A stretch of DNA of 33,180 nt from Bdellovibrio sp. ZAP7 (GTDB lineage: Bacteria; Bdellovibrionota; UBA1018): the NCBI GenBank assembly GCA_945865865.1, contig CAMBEX010000004.1, positions 1 to 33,180 of the forward strand, read 5' to 3'. Position 1 is the stretch's first letter. Each line of letters opens with the position of its first letter. The notes beneath the pieces are model-generated. The model ran no database searches and was not told the DNA's origin. It was given only the letters and a program-made list of their open reading frames with translations. The position numbers and the translations under genes were made by a program. Of this stretch, positions 1-9,669 are shown piece by piece.

Positions 1-897
1 TAAAAGCTCAGAAGGAGTAATCGCATCCGCTTCTGGATACCCATTCAGTGTTCGATGGGTGTTCATGTAGGCGATCACATCTGGAATATTGAGTCCCGAC
101 TTGTTGTAAAGTCCGTGGCTCACATCGCAGACGGCAATGACCTTTGCGCCCAAATCGAAGATTTCTTGAGCGGCAACGGAACCGACTTTTCCGAAACCAT
201 GGACTGCAACCGTGGTGCTTCCGTCAATCTTGGGACTCGGCTTACCTTGTTGTGCGAGGTGTTTTGCTGCGTGCTGAATCGTGTAAACGACGCCTCGCCC
301 GGTACTTTCCGCGCGACCGAGTGAACCGCCAATTTCAATGGGCTTGCCGGTCACGACGCCTGGAATCGCAAAGCCTTTGTTTTGCGAGTAGGTGTCCATG
401 AGCCACGCCATCGTCTGACCGTCGGTGCCGACATCGGGTGCCGGAATATCTTTATCAGGCCCGATGAGCATACTGATTTCTGTCGTGTAGCGACGGGTCA
501 GCGATTGAGCTTCTTGACGCGAAAGCTTGGTCGGGTCAACGCGGACTCCCCCTTTGGCACCGCCCAGAGGCAGGCCCACGAGTGAGCACTTGAAGGTCAT
601 GAGCATCGCAAGGCCTGCAGTTTCAGAAAGCGAAACTTCTGGATGAAATCGGATTCCGCCTTTGCCGGGCCCAAGGGTCATATTGTGTTGAACGCGGTAG
701 CCTTCGAAGACTTTGATGCTGCCATCGTCAAGACGGATGGGAACGCTCACGCACAGCGCGCGTTTGGGATAGGCTAGGCGCGTAGCGATGTTTGGATCGA
801 GCTTCATAGTTGCTGCGGCCTCGTGAAGCTGCAGCACTGAGTTTCTGTAAAGTTCGCTCGAATCCCAAATATTCGAATGTAAGGTATGATCTGACAT
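1..897 (-). CDS. Glu/Leu/Phe/Val-type amino-acid dehydrogenase (glutamate dehydrogenase-like), 3' end truncated by window start
   Basis: Manual reverse translation from ATG at 897 gives MSDHTLHSNIWDSSELYRNSVLQLHEAA...VQHNMTLGPGKGGIRFHPEVSLSETAGLAMLMTFKCSLVGLPLGGAKGGVRVDP..., typical of the GDH family (GPxKGGIRxHP, K-rich PxGGAKGG motif). Open to base 1; SD-like GGGAGA upstream. Confidence 0.93.
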   Translation of the reverse strand, partial: MSDHTLHSNIWDSSELYRNSVLQLHEAAATMKLDPNIATRLAYPKRALCVSVPIRLDDGSIKVFEGYRVQHNMTLGPGKGGIRFHPEVSLSETAGLAMLMTFKCSLVGLPLGGAKGGVRVDPTKLSRQEAQSLTRRYTTEISMLIGPDKDIPAPDVGTDGQTMAWLMDTYSQNKGFAIPGVVTGKPIEIGGSLGRAESTGRGVVYTIQHAAKHLAQQGKPSPKIDGSTTVAVHGFGKVGSVAAQEIFDLGAKVIAVCDVSHGLYNKSGLNIPDVIAYMNTHRTLNGYPEADAITPSELL

Positions 898-1029
898 TAA
901 AACGTCTCCCGGAGATAGCTCTTAAAAATCGAGTTTCACGACCTTAGTGCGCTTTTATTTGTGAATCAAAAGGATTCTTATTGGCGCAAGCGATGGGCCC
1001 GCTGCAAAATGGAGAAGGAACGGAGTCCT

Positions 1030-2187
1030 ATGCCAGCCTCAAAGAAAATCCGTGTCGCAGTGCTTTATGGCGGTCGCTCCGGGGAACACGAAGTTTCCCT
1101 GCGTTCGGCGGCTTCGGTGGTTCGAAACCTCGACCGAAATCGGTTTGAGGTGATTTCCGTAGCCATCGATAAGCAGGGGCGCTGGTTACTAAACGATTCA
1201 GTCAAGATTTCGGAGTTGGCGGGAAAATCAGCGGTTCTTGCCATTCTTCCTGACGCTATTCCGGTGGCGCTGCTCCCAGAGGTTGCTCAGGGTAAGAGCG
1301 CTTTTGTTGCCCTAGAAAACGCTGGCCACAAGGTGGCGCCGATAGAGTTTGACGTAGTTTTTCCAGTGATTCATGGGCCGCTATGCGAAGACGGGACGAT
1401 TCAGGGAATCTTGGAGCTGGCTGAAGTCCCGTACGTGGGCTGCGGAGTTTTAGCTTCGTCGGTAGGAATGGACAAGGATGTGGCAAAACGCCTGGCTCGC
1501 GATGCAGGGCTCCCGATTGTCCCGTTTGTTTCGCTTCGAACCGGAGCTTGGCTCAAGAGTTCTGAAAAAATGGGCCAGGTTCGCGAAAGGGTTCAGCGTG
1601 AGCTGGGCTTTCCGGTTTTTGTGAAGCCCGCCAACATGGGCTCAAGCGTGGGTGTTCACAAAGTTCGCGAGGCGGCAAATTTTGATCAAGCCGTTAAAGA
1701 CGCGTTTCGATACGACACCAAGGTGCTCGTCGAGCGTGCTGTCGATGCACGAGAGATCGAGATTGCGGTCATGGAAAACTCTGAGGCTGGTGGCGCACCG
1801 CTGGTGAGCGTCGTGGGTGAAATTGTTCCGACTCACGAATTTTATTCTTACGAAGCCAAATATCTCGACGAAAATGGCGCAGTTTTGAAAATTCCGGCCG
1901 ATCTGAACCTCGAGCAGATTCGTATCGTCCAGCAGCTGGGGCGCGATATTTTTGAGGCGCTTGAGTGCGAAGGGATGGCGCGCGTGGATCTTTTTCTTGA
2001 TCGCACGAGTGGAAAGTTTTTCTTCAATGAAGTGAACACGATTCCGGGCTTCACCTCGATCAGTATGTATCCCAAGCTTTGGGAGGCTGCTGGAATGGGC
2101 TACTCGGAGCTTTTGTCGCGGCTCGTGGATCTCGCGCTTGCACGTCAGGTACGAAAACACGCGCTTTTGCGCGAATTTAAGGCCTGA
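1030..2187 (+). CDS. ddl: D-alanine--D-alanine ligase
   Basis: ATP-grasp ligase: VAVLYGGRSGEHEVSLRSA, FPVIHGPLCEDGTIQGILELAEVPYVGCGVLASSVGMDK, FVKPANMGSSVGV, NEVNTIPGFT. The ORF track starts at GTG 961; ATG 1030 is preferred because AAGGAACGGAG precedes it and the family motif starts right after. Confidence 0.96.
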   Translation: MPASKKIRVAVLYGGRSGEHEVSLRSAASVVRNLDRNRFEVISVAIDKQGRWLLNDSVKISELAGKSAVLAILPDAIPVALLPEVAQGKSAFVALENAGHKVAPIEFDVVFPVIHGPLCEDGTIQGILELAEVPYVGCGVLASSVGMDKDVAKRLARDAGLPIVPFVSLRTGAWLKSSEKMGQVRERVQRELGFPVFVKPANMGSSVGVHKVREAANFDQAVKDAFRYDTKVLVERAVDAREIEIAVMENSEAGGAPLVSVVGEIVPTHEFYSYEAKYLDENGAVLKIPADLNLEQIRIVQQLGRDIFEALECEGMARVDLFLDRTSGKFFFNEVNTIPGFTSISMYPKLWEAAGMGYSELLSRLVDLALARQVRKHALLREFKA

Positions 2188-2193
2188 TCGAAA

Positions 2194-4518
2194 TCAGCCG
2201 GCAGCGGCTTCGGGTGCGGCCTGCGGGTTCGGGTCGATCACTTCGAGATAGCCGCATTCTTTTTTCGAGCACTTGTGGACCAGGCCCTGGCGCTTGGTGA
2301 TTTTTTCGGTCAGCAGCGGAAACTTGCAGTCCGGACAAGGCGTTTGAATGGGTTTGTCCCAGAGCGCGAAATTACAGGCCGGCCACTTATTGCAGCTGTA
2401 GAAGATGCGGCGATAGCGCGACTGCTTTTGAGTGAGTTCGCCGTCAGCGCAAGAGGGGCATGGAATTCCCATGGTGATGGCGAGTGTGAACTTGCAGTTG
2501 GGGTAGTCGCTGCAGGCCAGAAATTTTCCGAACTTTCCAGCTTTCACGATCATCGGCTGCGAACATTTCTCGCACTTCTTGTCAGTGAACTCTTTCGGGA
2601 TAATCACGATGTTTCCGTCATCATCCTTGCGGAAGTCTTGCGTGTTTTTGCACTCAGGATAGTTCGAGCAAGCGAGAAACGAGCCTAGTTTTCCCCATTT
2701 GATGACCATGGTGTGGTCGCATTTTTCGCAGCGAACCTTGGTTGGCACTTCCTGGCGTTTGACGTTTTTCATTTGGATTTTGGCCGCTTCGAGAGTTTTC
2801 TCGAAGGGCTTCCAAAATTTTGCCATCATCTTTTGCCAGTCAGCTTTGCCTTCCTCGATCAAATCGAGTTGGTCTTCCATTCCCGCGGTAAACTCAGTGT
2901 TAAAATAGTCGGCAAACGAAGCCACGAGGAGTTCGGTCACCACGGTTCCAAGTTCGCTTGGAAAATAGCGGGTCGCGCGCTTTTCGACATACTCACGATC
3001 TTGAAGGTTCGAAAGAATAGTCGCGTAAGTCGAAGGACGGCCGATGCCTTTTTCTTCAAGATCCCGAATCAGGGATGCATCCGAGTAGCGAGGAGGGGGC
3101 TGCGTAAAGTGTTGAGACGGATCGATTGCCGTGTTCTTTACGTCGTCCCCCTCTTTGATTTTCGGAAGCTTCAGCGTGCGGTCCGAAGCGTTGCTCTCGT
3201 CCTCGGCACCGCGCTTCGAAACCTGGGACTCGATCTGGGACTCGGTATAAACGGCAGTAAAGCCAGGAAACTTGATCACTGATCCAGTCGCGCGAAAGCG
3301 CTGACTATGGCCCGACTTATCCAAGGTCACCACATCGACGGCGGTTTGATCGTAAATCGCGGGAGTCATTTGAGAAGCAATGAAGCGGTTCCAGATCAGC
3401 TGATAGAGGCGAAACTCATCTTTATCGACAAACTTTTCAACTTTTTCGGGATTGAATTCGAGTGAGGTCGGACGAATGGCTTCGTGCGCTTCTTGGGCTG
3501 ACTTTTTGGAAGCGTAGGCGTTGGGTTCGGCCGGAAGATACTCTTTGCCGAAGTGAGTGGCGATGTATTCACGGCAACCTGCGAGCGCGACAGGCTCGAC
3601 ACGGACCGAGTCGGTACGCATATAAGTAATCAATCCGTGCGTGCCAGCGTCTCCCAGGTCGACCCCTTCATAGAGTTTTTGCGCAAGGGTCATGGTTTTT
3701 TTTGCGCTAAATCCAAGTTTTCCTGCTGCCTCCTGTTGCATACGACTCGTAATGAAGGGGGGCTGTGCTTTTCGTGAGCGTTCTTTTTGCTCGATCGAGT
3801 CGATCTTCCACGAGGCGCCTTTGAGATCCGAGAGAAGCTGATCGACTGCCGCACGACTGGGAAGCTCAGGGTCTTTTCCGTTCGTTTTGAAGAGACGAGT
3901 ATTAAAAGGAATGCCGTCCTTTGAGAACGTACCTTCGACTTCCCAATATTCTTCGGTCTTGAATGCCTTGATCTCGGCTTCGCGGTCCACGATGATCCGG
4001 AGGGCGACGGACTGGACACGGCCGGCGGAAATTCCGCGTTTTACTTTATCCCAAAGAAGGGGACTGACTTTGTAACCCACCAGGCGATCCAAAATACGGC
4101 GAGCTTGCTGCGCGTTGTATTTGTCTTCGTTGAGTTTTTGAGGATTTTTCATCGCCTCTAAAATGGCGGGCTTGGTGATGGCGTTGAATAGGACGCGGTA
4201 ACTTTTTTTGCCCTTCTTTTTGAGCTCCTCGTTGATGTGCCAGGCGATAGCCTCGCCCTCACGGTCCGGGTCGGTAGCCAGGTAGAGATCAGGAGCCCTT
4301 TCAGACGCCTTTTTGAGTTCTTCGATGATCTTGGCCTTGGTCGGAATGACCTGGTATTCAGGCTCAAATCCTTTTTTAGGGTCTACGCCGAGCTTGCTCT
4401 TGGGCAGATCCTTGATGTGTCCCACGCTGGCTTTGACGATGTAATCGCGTCCCAGGTACTTTTGGATCGTTTTTGCCTTGGACGGCGATTCGACAATGAC
4501 GAGGCCCTTTTTTGCCAT
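2194..4518 (-). CDS. topA: DNA topoisomerase I
   Basis: 774 aa; N-terminal Toprim (LVIVESPSKAKTIQKYLG, ATDPDREGEAIAWH), active-site region YMRTDS, C-terminal zinc ribbons (CxxC...C). Type IA topoisomerase. Confidence 0.98.
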   Translation of the reverse strand: MAKKGLVIVESPSKAKTIQKYLGRDYIVKASVGHIKDLPKSKLGVDPKKGFEPEYQVIPTKAKIIEELKKASERAPDLYLATDPDREGEAIAWHINEELKKKGKKSYRVLFNAITKPAILEAMKNPQKLNEDKYNAQQARRILDRLVGYKVSPLLWDKVKRGISAGRVQSVALRIIVDREAEIKAFKTEEYWEVEGTFSKDGIPFNTRLFKTNGKDPELPSRAAVDQLLSDLKGASWKIDSIEQKERSRKAQPPFITSRMQQEAAGKLGFSAKKTMTLAQKLYEGVDLGDAGTHGLITYMRTDSVRVEPVALAGCREYIATHFGKEYLPAEPNAYASKKSAQEAHEAIRPTSLEFNPEKVEKFVDKDEFRLYQLIWNRFIASQMTPAIYDQTAVDVVTLDKSGHSQRFRATGSVIKFPGFTAVYTESQIESQVSKRGAEDESNASDRTLKLPKIKEGDDVKNTAIDPSQHFTQPPPRYSDASLIRDLEEKGIGRPSTYATILSNLQDREYVEKRATRYFPSELGTVVTELLVASFADYFNTEFTAGMEDQLDLIEEGKADWQKMMAKFWKPFEKTLEAAKIQMKNVKRQEVPTKVRCEKCDHTMVIKWGKLGSFLACSNYPECKNTQDFRKDDDGNIVIIPKEFTDKKCEKCSQPMIVKAGKFGKFLACSDYPNCKFTLAITMGIPCPSCADGELTQKQSRYRRIFYSCNKWPACNFALWDKPIQTPCPDCKFPLLTEKITKRQGLVHKCSKKECGYLEVIDPNPQAAPEAAAG

Positions 4519-4527
4519 GCTCTCTAT

Positions 4528-5493
4528 CTAGCGGGAGTTTTTCGGATTTTTCAAGAGCAGACCATTTCGATCCAAGATGAGTTGCTTTTGCAGGGCGCCT
4601 TGGAGCGATTCAAAAAAGCGCTGGGGTAGCCATTTTTGTTCGGTAGCCCAGTCCAAAAGTTCGTGAACAGTTGCGCCCGCTTGAGTAGCGCAATGTTGGG
4701 CGACTTGTTGCGCGAGGATCGCTTCGTCATTTGTGGGCGTAACAGACTGAGTTTCCGCATTCCCACTCCGGTGTTGCGCCGTTTCATTTTGATCCCGCAG
4801 GGAATAGAGGCCGCTCCATGTTTCGCCCAGGCTGAATGCACCCCAAAGTGGGTGTGCTTCATGGCGATCGAGGAGATTTTGATTTCCCGCCAGTGCGGGA
4901 TCGCCGGGAAAACAAGGAACGGCGTAGGTCGTCATGTGGTGTTCTCTCGCCCATTTTGCTGTGTTGAGTGCACCCGAACGAACGCTAGCCTCAATGACGA
5001 CGGTGGCCTTCGACCAACCCGCAATGAGGCGATTGCGTTTGATGAACTGTCCTGGCTGCGGATAGTGATCCATCGGAACCTCACTGACAAGCAGTCCACC
5101 CTGCTCGACGATCCGCTTTCTGAGCTGTGCGTTTTGCCACGGGTAGGGAACATCGAGACCTCCTGCGAGCACTGCGATCGTCGGAAGACCCGCATCGAGC
5201 GCAGCCTCGTGAGCAAATGCGTCCACGCCTCGGGCAAATCCAGAAATAATGACCAGCCCTGATGCCCCGCCTGAAGAGCCCAGTGCTGAGATCAGATTTT
5301 TGAGGCGCACAAGCGAACGCGGCTGGGGTGCTCGGGTTCCAACCACGGCAAGGCCCATATTGGGGAGGCGGTTGAAGAGCGAGAGAGCGCTTTCGTGACC
5401 CTGGATGTGAAGCTGGCGTGGTGGGTATTGAACATCCCAGATCTTCAGATCGGGGTGGGAGAGAGGAAAAAGCGTGTGAACGGGTGCATTCAT
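4528..5493 (-). CDS. dprA: DNA processing protein DprA/Smf
   Basis: 321 aa; AVVGTRAPQPRS, IISGFARGVDAFAHEAALDAGLPTIAVLAGGLDVPYPWQN, RNRLIAGWSKATVVIEASVRSGALNTA, plus a C-terminal winged-helix-like segment; 9 nt upstream of topA. Confidence 0.93.
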   Translation of the reverse strand: MNAPVHTLFPLSHPDLKIWDVQYPPRQLHIQGHESALSLFNRLPNMGLAVVGTRAPQPRSLVRLKNLISALGSSGGASGLVIISGFARGVDAFAHEAALDAGLPTIAVLAGGLDVPYPWQNAQLRKRIVEQGGLLVSEVPMDHYPQPGQFIKRNRLIAGWSKATVVIEASVRSGALNTAKWAREHHMTTYAVPCFPGDPALAGNQNLLDRHEAHPLWGAFSLGETWSGLYSLRDQNETAQHRSGNAETQSVTPTNDEAILAQQVAQHCATQAGATVHELLDWATEQKWLPQRFFESLQGALQKQLILDRNGLLLKNPKNSR

Positions 5494-5584
5494 GGTGAAG
5501 CGCTCGTTGCAAAATCATGCGCGAAACGAGCCGTGTGAATTCAATCAGGCCGATGAAAAGCGAACTGTGCGGCCGGTATCTGAA

Positions 5585-7156
5585 TCAATCGACCTGAGGC
5601 TGTTCCTCGATGGGAGGAGCTTCCGTGGGTTCGGGAGAAGGGGAGCTTTGAGGCTCGGGAGACTCCACTGACGGTACTTCTTGTGGCGTCGCCTCTTCGA
5701 GTTCCTTCAATTCTTCGAGCTCTTCGCCCTCTGGAGGAGGTGGAGGAAGTTCCTCGGGTAAAATCACATCCGAAGGGTCTGCGGTTCCGGGTTCAGGGTG
5801 TGCTTCGAGTTCATCGAGTTCTTTCGATTCGCCCGGACCGATGGGGCTCTCTTTTCGCAGAGATTCAATATCGTCAAGCTTGTCGCTGACTCGCTTTTCG
5901 CCGACGGTCCGTTTTTTCAAGAGATCGGAGACGTTTTGCAGCAGCGTGAGTCGAGTTCGAGATTTAATTTCAGTGGTGCTGTTGATCGCGATCACCGAAG
6001 AAAACTCCGGGCTGACTTGAACGACCATGAAATCGCCTTCGACGATCCAACGCTCGTCAAAACCTTCGCGACTTAAGGGGTCTTCAAGTTGGTAGGAGCG
6101 AAATACCATTCCGGGCTCAACTCCGTCGCTGGAGCCTCGGTCAATAAACGCTTGCTGATGTTGCGCGGTAATCTCGGTGGAAAGCGCGCGATTTAGAAGC
6201 AGAGTCGCGTCGAGCTCAGACTTGCCGGGAATCGGCGTTCCGGTTTTTACCCGCGGAGGAATCGGGATCAGGTTGCTGGAGCGAGGAATATGGCTGCTGG
6301 CCTGTGTGATGATCCCGGAATAGACATCATCGCGGACTCCGGTGATCTGCACCTTTCCGAGAATCGGGTAGGAGTAGCCGTTGCGGCCGAAAAGCCCGGT
6401 TTCAAACGAGTGTGGACTCGAAGTGATCGCGTAGGATTCACCCACCTGAAGGCCTCCCTCACTGGAGCTTTCCACTTGGACCAAGTCGCCTGGGGTCAAC
6501 GAAACTTTCGGTGTATTCGCATTTCGGATTGTCCCAATGAACGGAACGGTTTCGGTAGCGGCAATTGCAATCAGCTCAAATCCCGACGTGGTGGGAATCT
6601 CGTACTTACTTTTGAGATCAAATCCTTGCGGGTCAACTTCGGGTGGCAGCACGACTTGAACCTGCTCCCAGGATTGGGGGGGTAAGTCGCGCCACTCTTG
6701 AGAACGCCCATTTCTTAATGCTTTTTGAGAGTTTTCTGAGGCGGGTTCATCGGTGGACGGGGAGTCGAGCGAATCTCTTGGCTGAATAGAAATTCCAGGC
6801 AATGAGCTCCCCGAGCCGGGAAGAAACGCGATGAGGTTTTTTGGCCGGATTAAATGAGGATTGGTGATGTTGCCGTTATTGAGGGCCCAGATCTTTGGCC
6901 AGTATTTACCGTCGCCAAAGAGCCGCTTAGAAATTCCATAGAGCGTATCGCCGCGAGCGATTTCGTATTTTTCAGACTTTTTTTCTCCAGCGATAACGGC
7001 CCATTCTTCATCTGGAATGGGTTTGAGACTCTTGGAGAGTTCGAGTGTTTCTCTTTCAACATTGCGCGGGGTCGCGGCTTGCACAAGCGTAAGCGGACTT
7101 CCGGCAGTGAGAGCCACCACTACGCCGAGAGTGAGCGAGGGGATTTTTATTTTCAT
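5585..7156 (-). CDS. LysM-domain protein with signal peptide and acidic/Pro-rich C-terminus
   Basis: 523 aa; N-terminal hydrophobic signal; LysM-like YEIARGDTLYGISKRLFGDGKYWPKIWALNNGNITNPHLIRPKNLIAFLPG; E/P-rich tail. Confidence 0.85.
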   Translation of the reverse strand: MKIKIPSLTLGVVVALTAGSPLTLVQAATPRNVERETLELSKSLKPIPDEEWAVIAGEKKSEKYEIARGDTLYGISKRLFGDGKYWPKIWALNNGNITNPHLIRPKNLIAFLPGSGSSLPGISIQPRDSLDSPSTDEPASENSQKALRNGRSQEWRDLPPQSWEQVQVVLPPEVDPQGFDLKSKYEIPTTSGFELIAIAATETVPFIGTIRNANTPKVSLTPGDLVQVESSSEGGLQVGESYAITSSPHSFETGLFGRNGYSYPILGKVQITGVRDDVYSGIITQASSHIPRSSNLIPIPPRVKTGTPIPGKSELDATLLLNRALSTEITAQHQQAFIDRGSSDGVEPGMVFRSYQLEDPLSREGFDERWIVEGDFMVVQVSPEFSSVIAINSTTEIKSRTRLTLLQNVSDLLKKRTVGEKRVSDKLDDIESLRKESPIGPGESKELDELEAHPEPGTADPSDVILPEELPPPPPEGEELEELKELEEATPQEVPSVESPEPQSSPSPEPTEAPPIEEQPQVD

Positions 7157-7163
7157 CGATTAT

Positions 7164-8054
7164 TCATCCGGGGGGCGCGCTTTCAGTGGCTGGAATCGGA
7201 GCAGTGGGTGGCGGATCCAGGTCGGGAGCCGCAGGGGCTGAGTTGTCTGTCGGCGACTCGGATTTCTTGGCTGGAACGATTTCTTGAGAATTCATTTTTG
7301 CGAGTTCCCCGTTTTCGGCAGCCGGAGAGTTCGGAAAAAGTGAAAGCAGGAGTTGGCGATGTTTTGCCGCATCCTCGCGCATCTTGAGCAGGTCTTCGGC
7401 CGCAGCCATCTGGCGCAGGGTATCAGCGACATGCGCGCTTCGGTCGTACGAAGTCAGGACGCGATTGAACTCCTGAAGCGCTAATTTGTATTCTTTTTGC
7501 TTCATATAGGAGTGGCCGATGTAGAACTGCGCGGATCCTGCAAGAGCATGGTCGGCGTACTGCTCCAGGAATGATGAAAACTCGAGCACAGACTCCGAAA
7601 ACTTTTCAGCATCAAAAAAAATCATGGCCTTTCGATAGGACTGTATCGCCAAGTCATTGACGAAGTCGGCCTCGGGATCGCCGGAGGCCCGCTGAACTGG
7701 AACCGAAACGCCAGAATCATCGGCGGGGTGTTCGGGGCTGGGTTGGCCTTTAAGTCTTTGGGTGCTCACTAGGCTGTCTAGGCTGATCCGCGCCGAATCA
7801 ACTTTGTCGTTGAGGCCAGTGAGACGGCCTTCCATAGATTCGATGCGCTGGCTCAATGTGCTGATCTGAGTTTGAAGCTCGTCGAAATGTTTAGCCTGTT
7901 TTGCCTCGAATTCTTCGCGATTTTTTGTAGCGCCCGCGCAGCCTAAGGCGGCCGAGGAAGCACCGACGAGAACAATGGCGAGGGTGGCATTTGGAATCCA
8001 GGAATGCCGGGGGGAGTTGAGAAAAGACCGTGCGCGCTTGAGCCTGATCGACAT
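7164..8054 (-). CDS. YbgF/CpoB-like lipoprotein, coiled coil plus TPR
   Basis: 296 aa; hydrophobic N-terminus with lipobox-like AALGC; coiled coil (QISTLSQRIESMEGRLTGLNDKVDSA); TPR repeats (SYRKAMIFFDAEKFSESVLEFSSFLEQYADHALAGSAQFYIGHSYMKQKEYKLALQEFNRVLTSY). Confidence 0.8.
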   Translation of the reverse strand: MSIRLKRARSFLNSPRHSWIPNATLAIVLVGASSAALGCAGATKNREEFEAKQAKHFDELQTQISTLSQRIESMEGRLTGLNDKVDSARISLDSLVSTQRLKGQPSPEHPADDSGVSVPVQRASGDPEADFVNDLAIQSYRKAMIFFDAEKFSESVLEFSSFLEQYADHALAGSAQFYIGHSYMKQKEYKLALQEFNRVLTSYDRSAHVADTLRQMAAAEDLLKMREDAAKHRQLLLSLFPNSPAAENGELAKMNSQEIVPAKKSESPTDNSAPAAPDLDPPPTAPIPATESAPPG

Positions 8055-8077
8055 ATCATTAGAATAAGTGGGACAGA

Positions 8078-8320
8078 ATGAATAAACAAGGCGCGCATGA
8101 AGTTCTGACTCGCGTGATTCGGGTTCGCAAGCAGGACTCGGCCTTTATTTATCATTTGTTGGAGTCTTACGAGGGAATCGCAAGCTACTCGACCCTCGAT
8201 AGTCCTCCGGGGAGCTCTTACTGCGATCTTGAGTTGTCGATTCCGGCAGGATTTGCCGAGGACGTCGAAAGATTGCTGAGCGAGCTCGGAGATAAGGTTT
8301 ATGAAAGGACCGATCGATGA
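8078..8320 (+). CDS. Small conserved protein, DUF4911-like
   Basis: 80 aa; pattern (VRKQDSAFIYHLLESYEGIASYSTLD) resembles DUF4911; ATGA overlap with the following pilT-like gene. Confidence 0.6.
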   Translation: MNKQGAHEVLTRVIRVRKQDSAFIYHLLESYEGIASYSTLDSPPGSSYCDLELSIPAGFAEDVERLLSELGDKVYERTDR

Positions 8321-9612
8321 CCCAGGCAGGCGAAGCGGAGAAACTTCTTGAAGAACTTCTGAACGAAGCGATCGAACAGCGTGCCAGCGATATTCATCTC
8401 CGCGAAGGTTTGGCCCCTGCATTCCGCAAGAACAACGACCTCATCCCCTTGAATCGCCCGGCCACCGAACGCTTACAGTTGGTGGAAATTTTCAAAGTTT
8501 TGGCTGCTCAGCACAATGATCCCCCAGCGATTGAGACGCTTCAGGATTTTGACTGTGCTTACGGATTCCAGGAGCGAGCTCGCGTTCGCTGCAATGTATT
8601 TCGGCATAAGGGGCGTCTCGGAATCGTCATGCGCCTGATCAACCAAATAATTCCGACGGTTGAAGATCTCGGCCTGGCTCAGGTGCTGAAGTCGATTGCC
8701 GAAAGCGATCGCGGCTTGATCTTGGTGACGGGCGCTACCGGTTCTGGAAAGAGCACGACGCTTGCTACCATGGTAAATCACCTGAATTCGACCCAAAATC
8801 TGCACATTTTAACGATCGAAGATCCGATTGAGTTTCTTCATCCGCAAAAAAAAGCATCGATTACGCAACGTGAGAGCGGAAGCGACACGCAAAGCTTTGG
8901 GTCGGGTTTGCGCTCGGCGCTCAGGCAGGATCCTGACGTCATTATGGTGGGAGAAATGCGAGATTTAGAGACGGTTGATGTGGCGCTTAAGGCGGCCGAG
9001 ACCGGGCACGCGGTTTTTTCGACGGTTCACACGACAGACGTCAGGCGAACCATCGGAAGGCTGGTGTCGCTCTTTCCACCCTCCGAACAGAAAATGGCGA
9101 GACTTCGTCTCGCGGACAATCTCAAGGCCGTGATCAGCCAGCGTTTGCTCGACCGTGCTGACGGAAATGGGCGTGTTGCCGCGCAGGAGATCATGATCTC
9201 CACGGTCGCAATCCAGGAATGCATTTTGGACCCGGAAAAAACCGGTGGTATCAATGAGTTTATCGAGCAGAGCAGCGATGTTTTGGGCACGCAGACTTTT
9301 GAACAGCACCTTCTCAAGCTCTATCTTTCGGGAGTGATTACTCTTGAGACCGCGAAATCGGCGGCAGCTAGTGCCTCGGACTTTGAGAACAGGCTCCTTT
9401 ACAGTCGCGGAGGTAAAGAAGGGCAGAGCTCGGACGTCCCAAAGGTGAGTTTGGATCGGGCAGATTCTTTTGATCCTGTCAGGGAAATCGAGACCTCTTC
9501 GGGGCGACCTACCGGCGAAGCCACAGATCCTGCGTCCAATGCAAAAAAAGAGGGTGCGGATTTTCTCGCCCGTCTCAGAAGCAAAACCAAGAAAATCCGA
9601 GATACGATCTAG
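8317..9612 (+). CDS. PilT/PilU-family twitching motility ATPase
   Basis: 431 aa; Walker A GATGSGKSTT, Asp box TIEDPIEFLHPQKKASITQRE, Walker B/His box LRQDPDVIMVGEMRDLETVDVALKAAETGHAVFSTVHT. Confidence 0.92.
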   Translation: MTQAGEAEKLLEELLNEAIEQRASDIHLREGLAPAFRKNNDLIPLNRPATERLQLVEIFKVLAAQHNDPPAIETLQDFDCAYGFQERARVRCNVFRHKGRLGIVMRLINQIIPTVEDLGLAQVLKSIAESDRGLILVTGATGSGKSTTLATMVNHLNSTQNLHILTIEDPIEFLHPQKKASITQRESGSDTQSFGSGLRSALRQDPDVIMVGEMRDLETVDVALKAAETGHAVFSTVHTTDVRRTIGRLVSLFPPSEQKMARLRLADNLKAVISQRLLDRADGNGRVAAQEIMISTVAIQECILDPEKTGGINEFIEQSSDVLGTQTFEQHLLKLYLSGVITLETAKSAAASASDFENRLLYSRGGKEGQSSDVPKVSLDRADSFDPVREIETSSGRPTGEATDPASNAKKEGADFLARLRSKTKKIRDTI

Positions 9613-9669
9613 GAGTCCTGGCCCAGTACCAGTAAGCACGGTTTTGTCGCGGCTGACCTGTCTCGGATC

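Noticed and set aside
1642-2160. 172-aa minus ORF inside ddl
   Set aside because: Antisense shadow of a strongly conserved ATP-grasp gene.
7943-8422. 159-aa minus ORF across the divergent gap
   Set aside because: Overlaps the well-supported YbgF-like, DUF4911-like and PilT genes; no domain signal.
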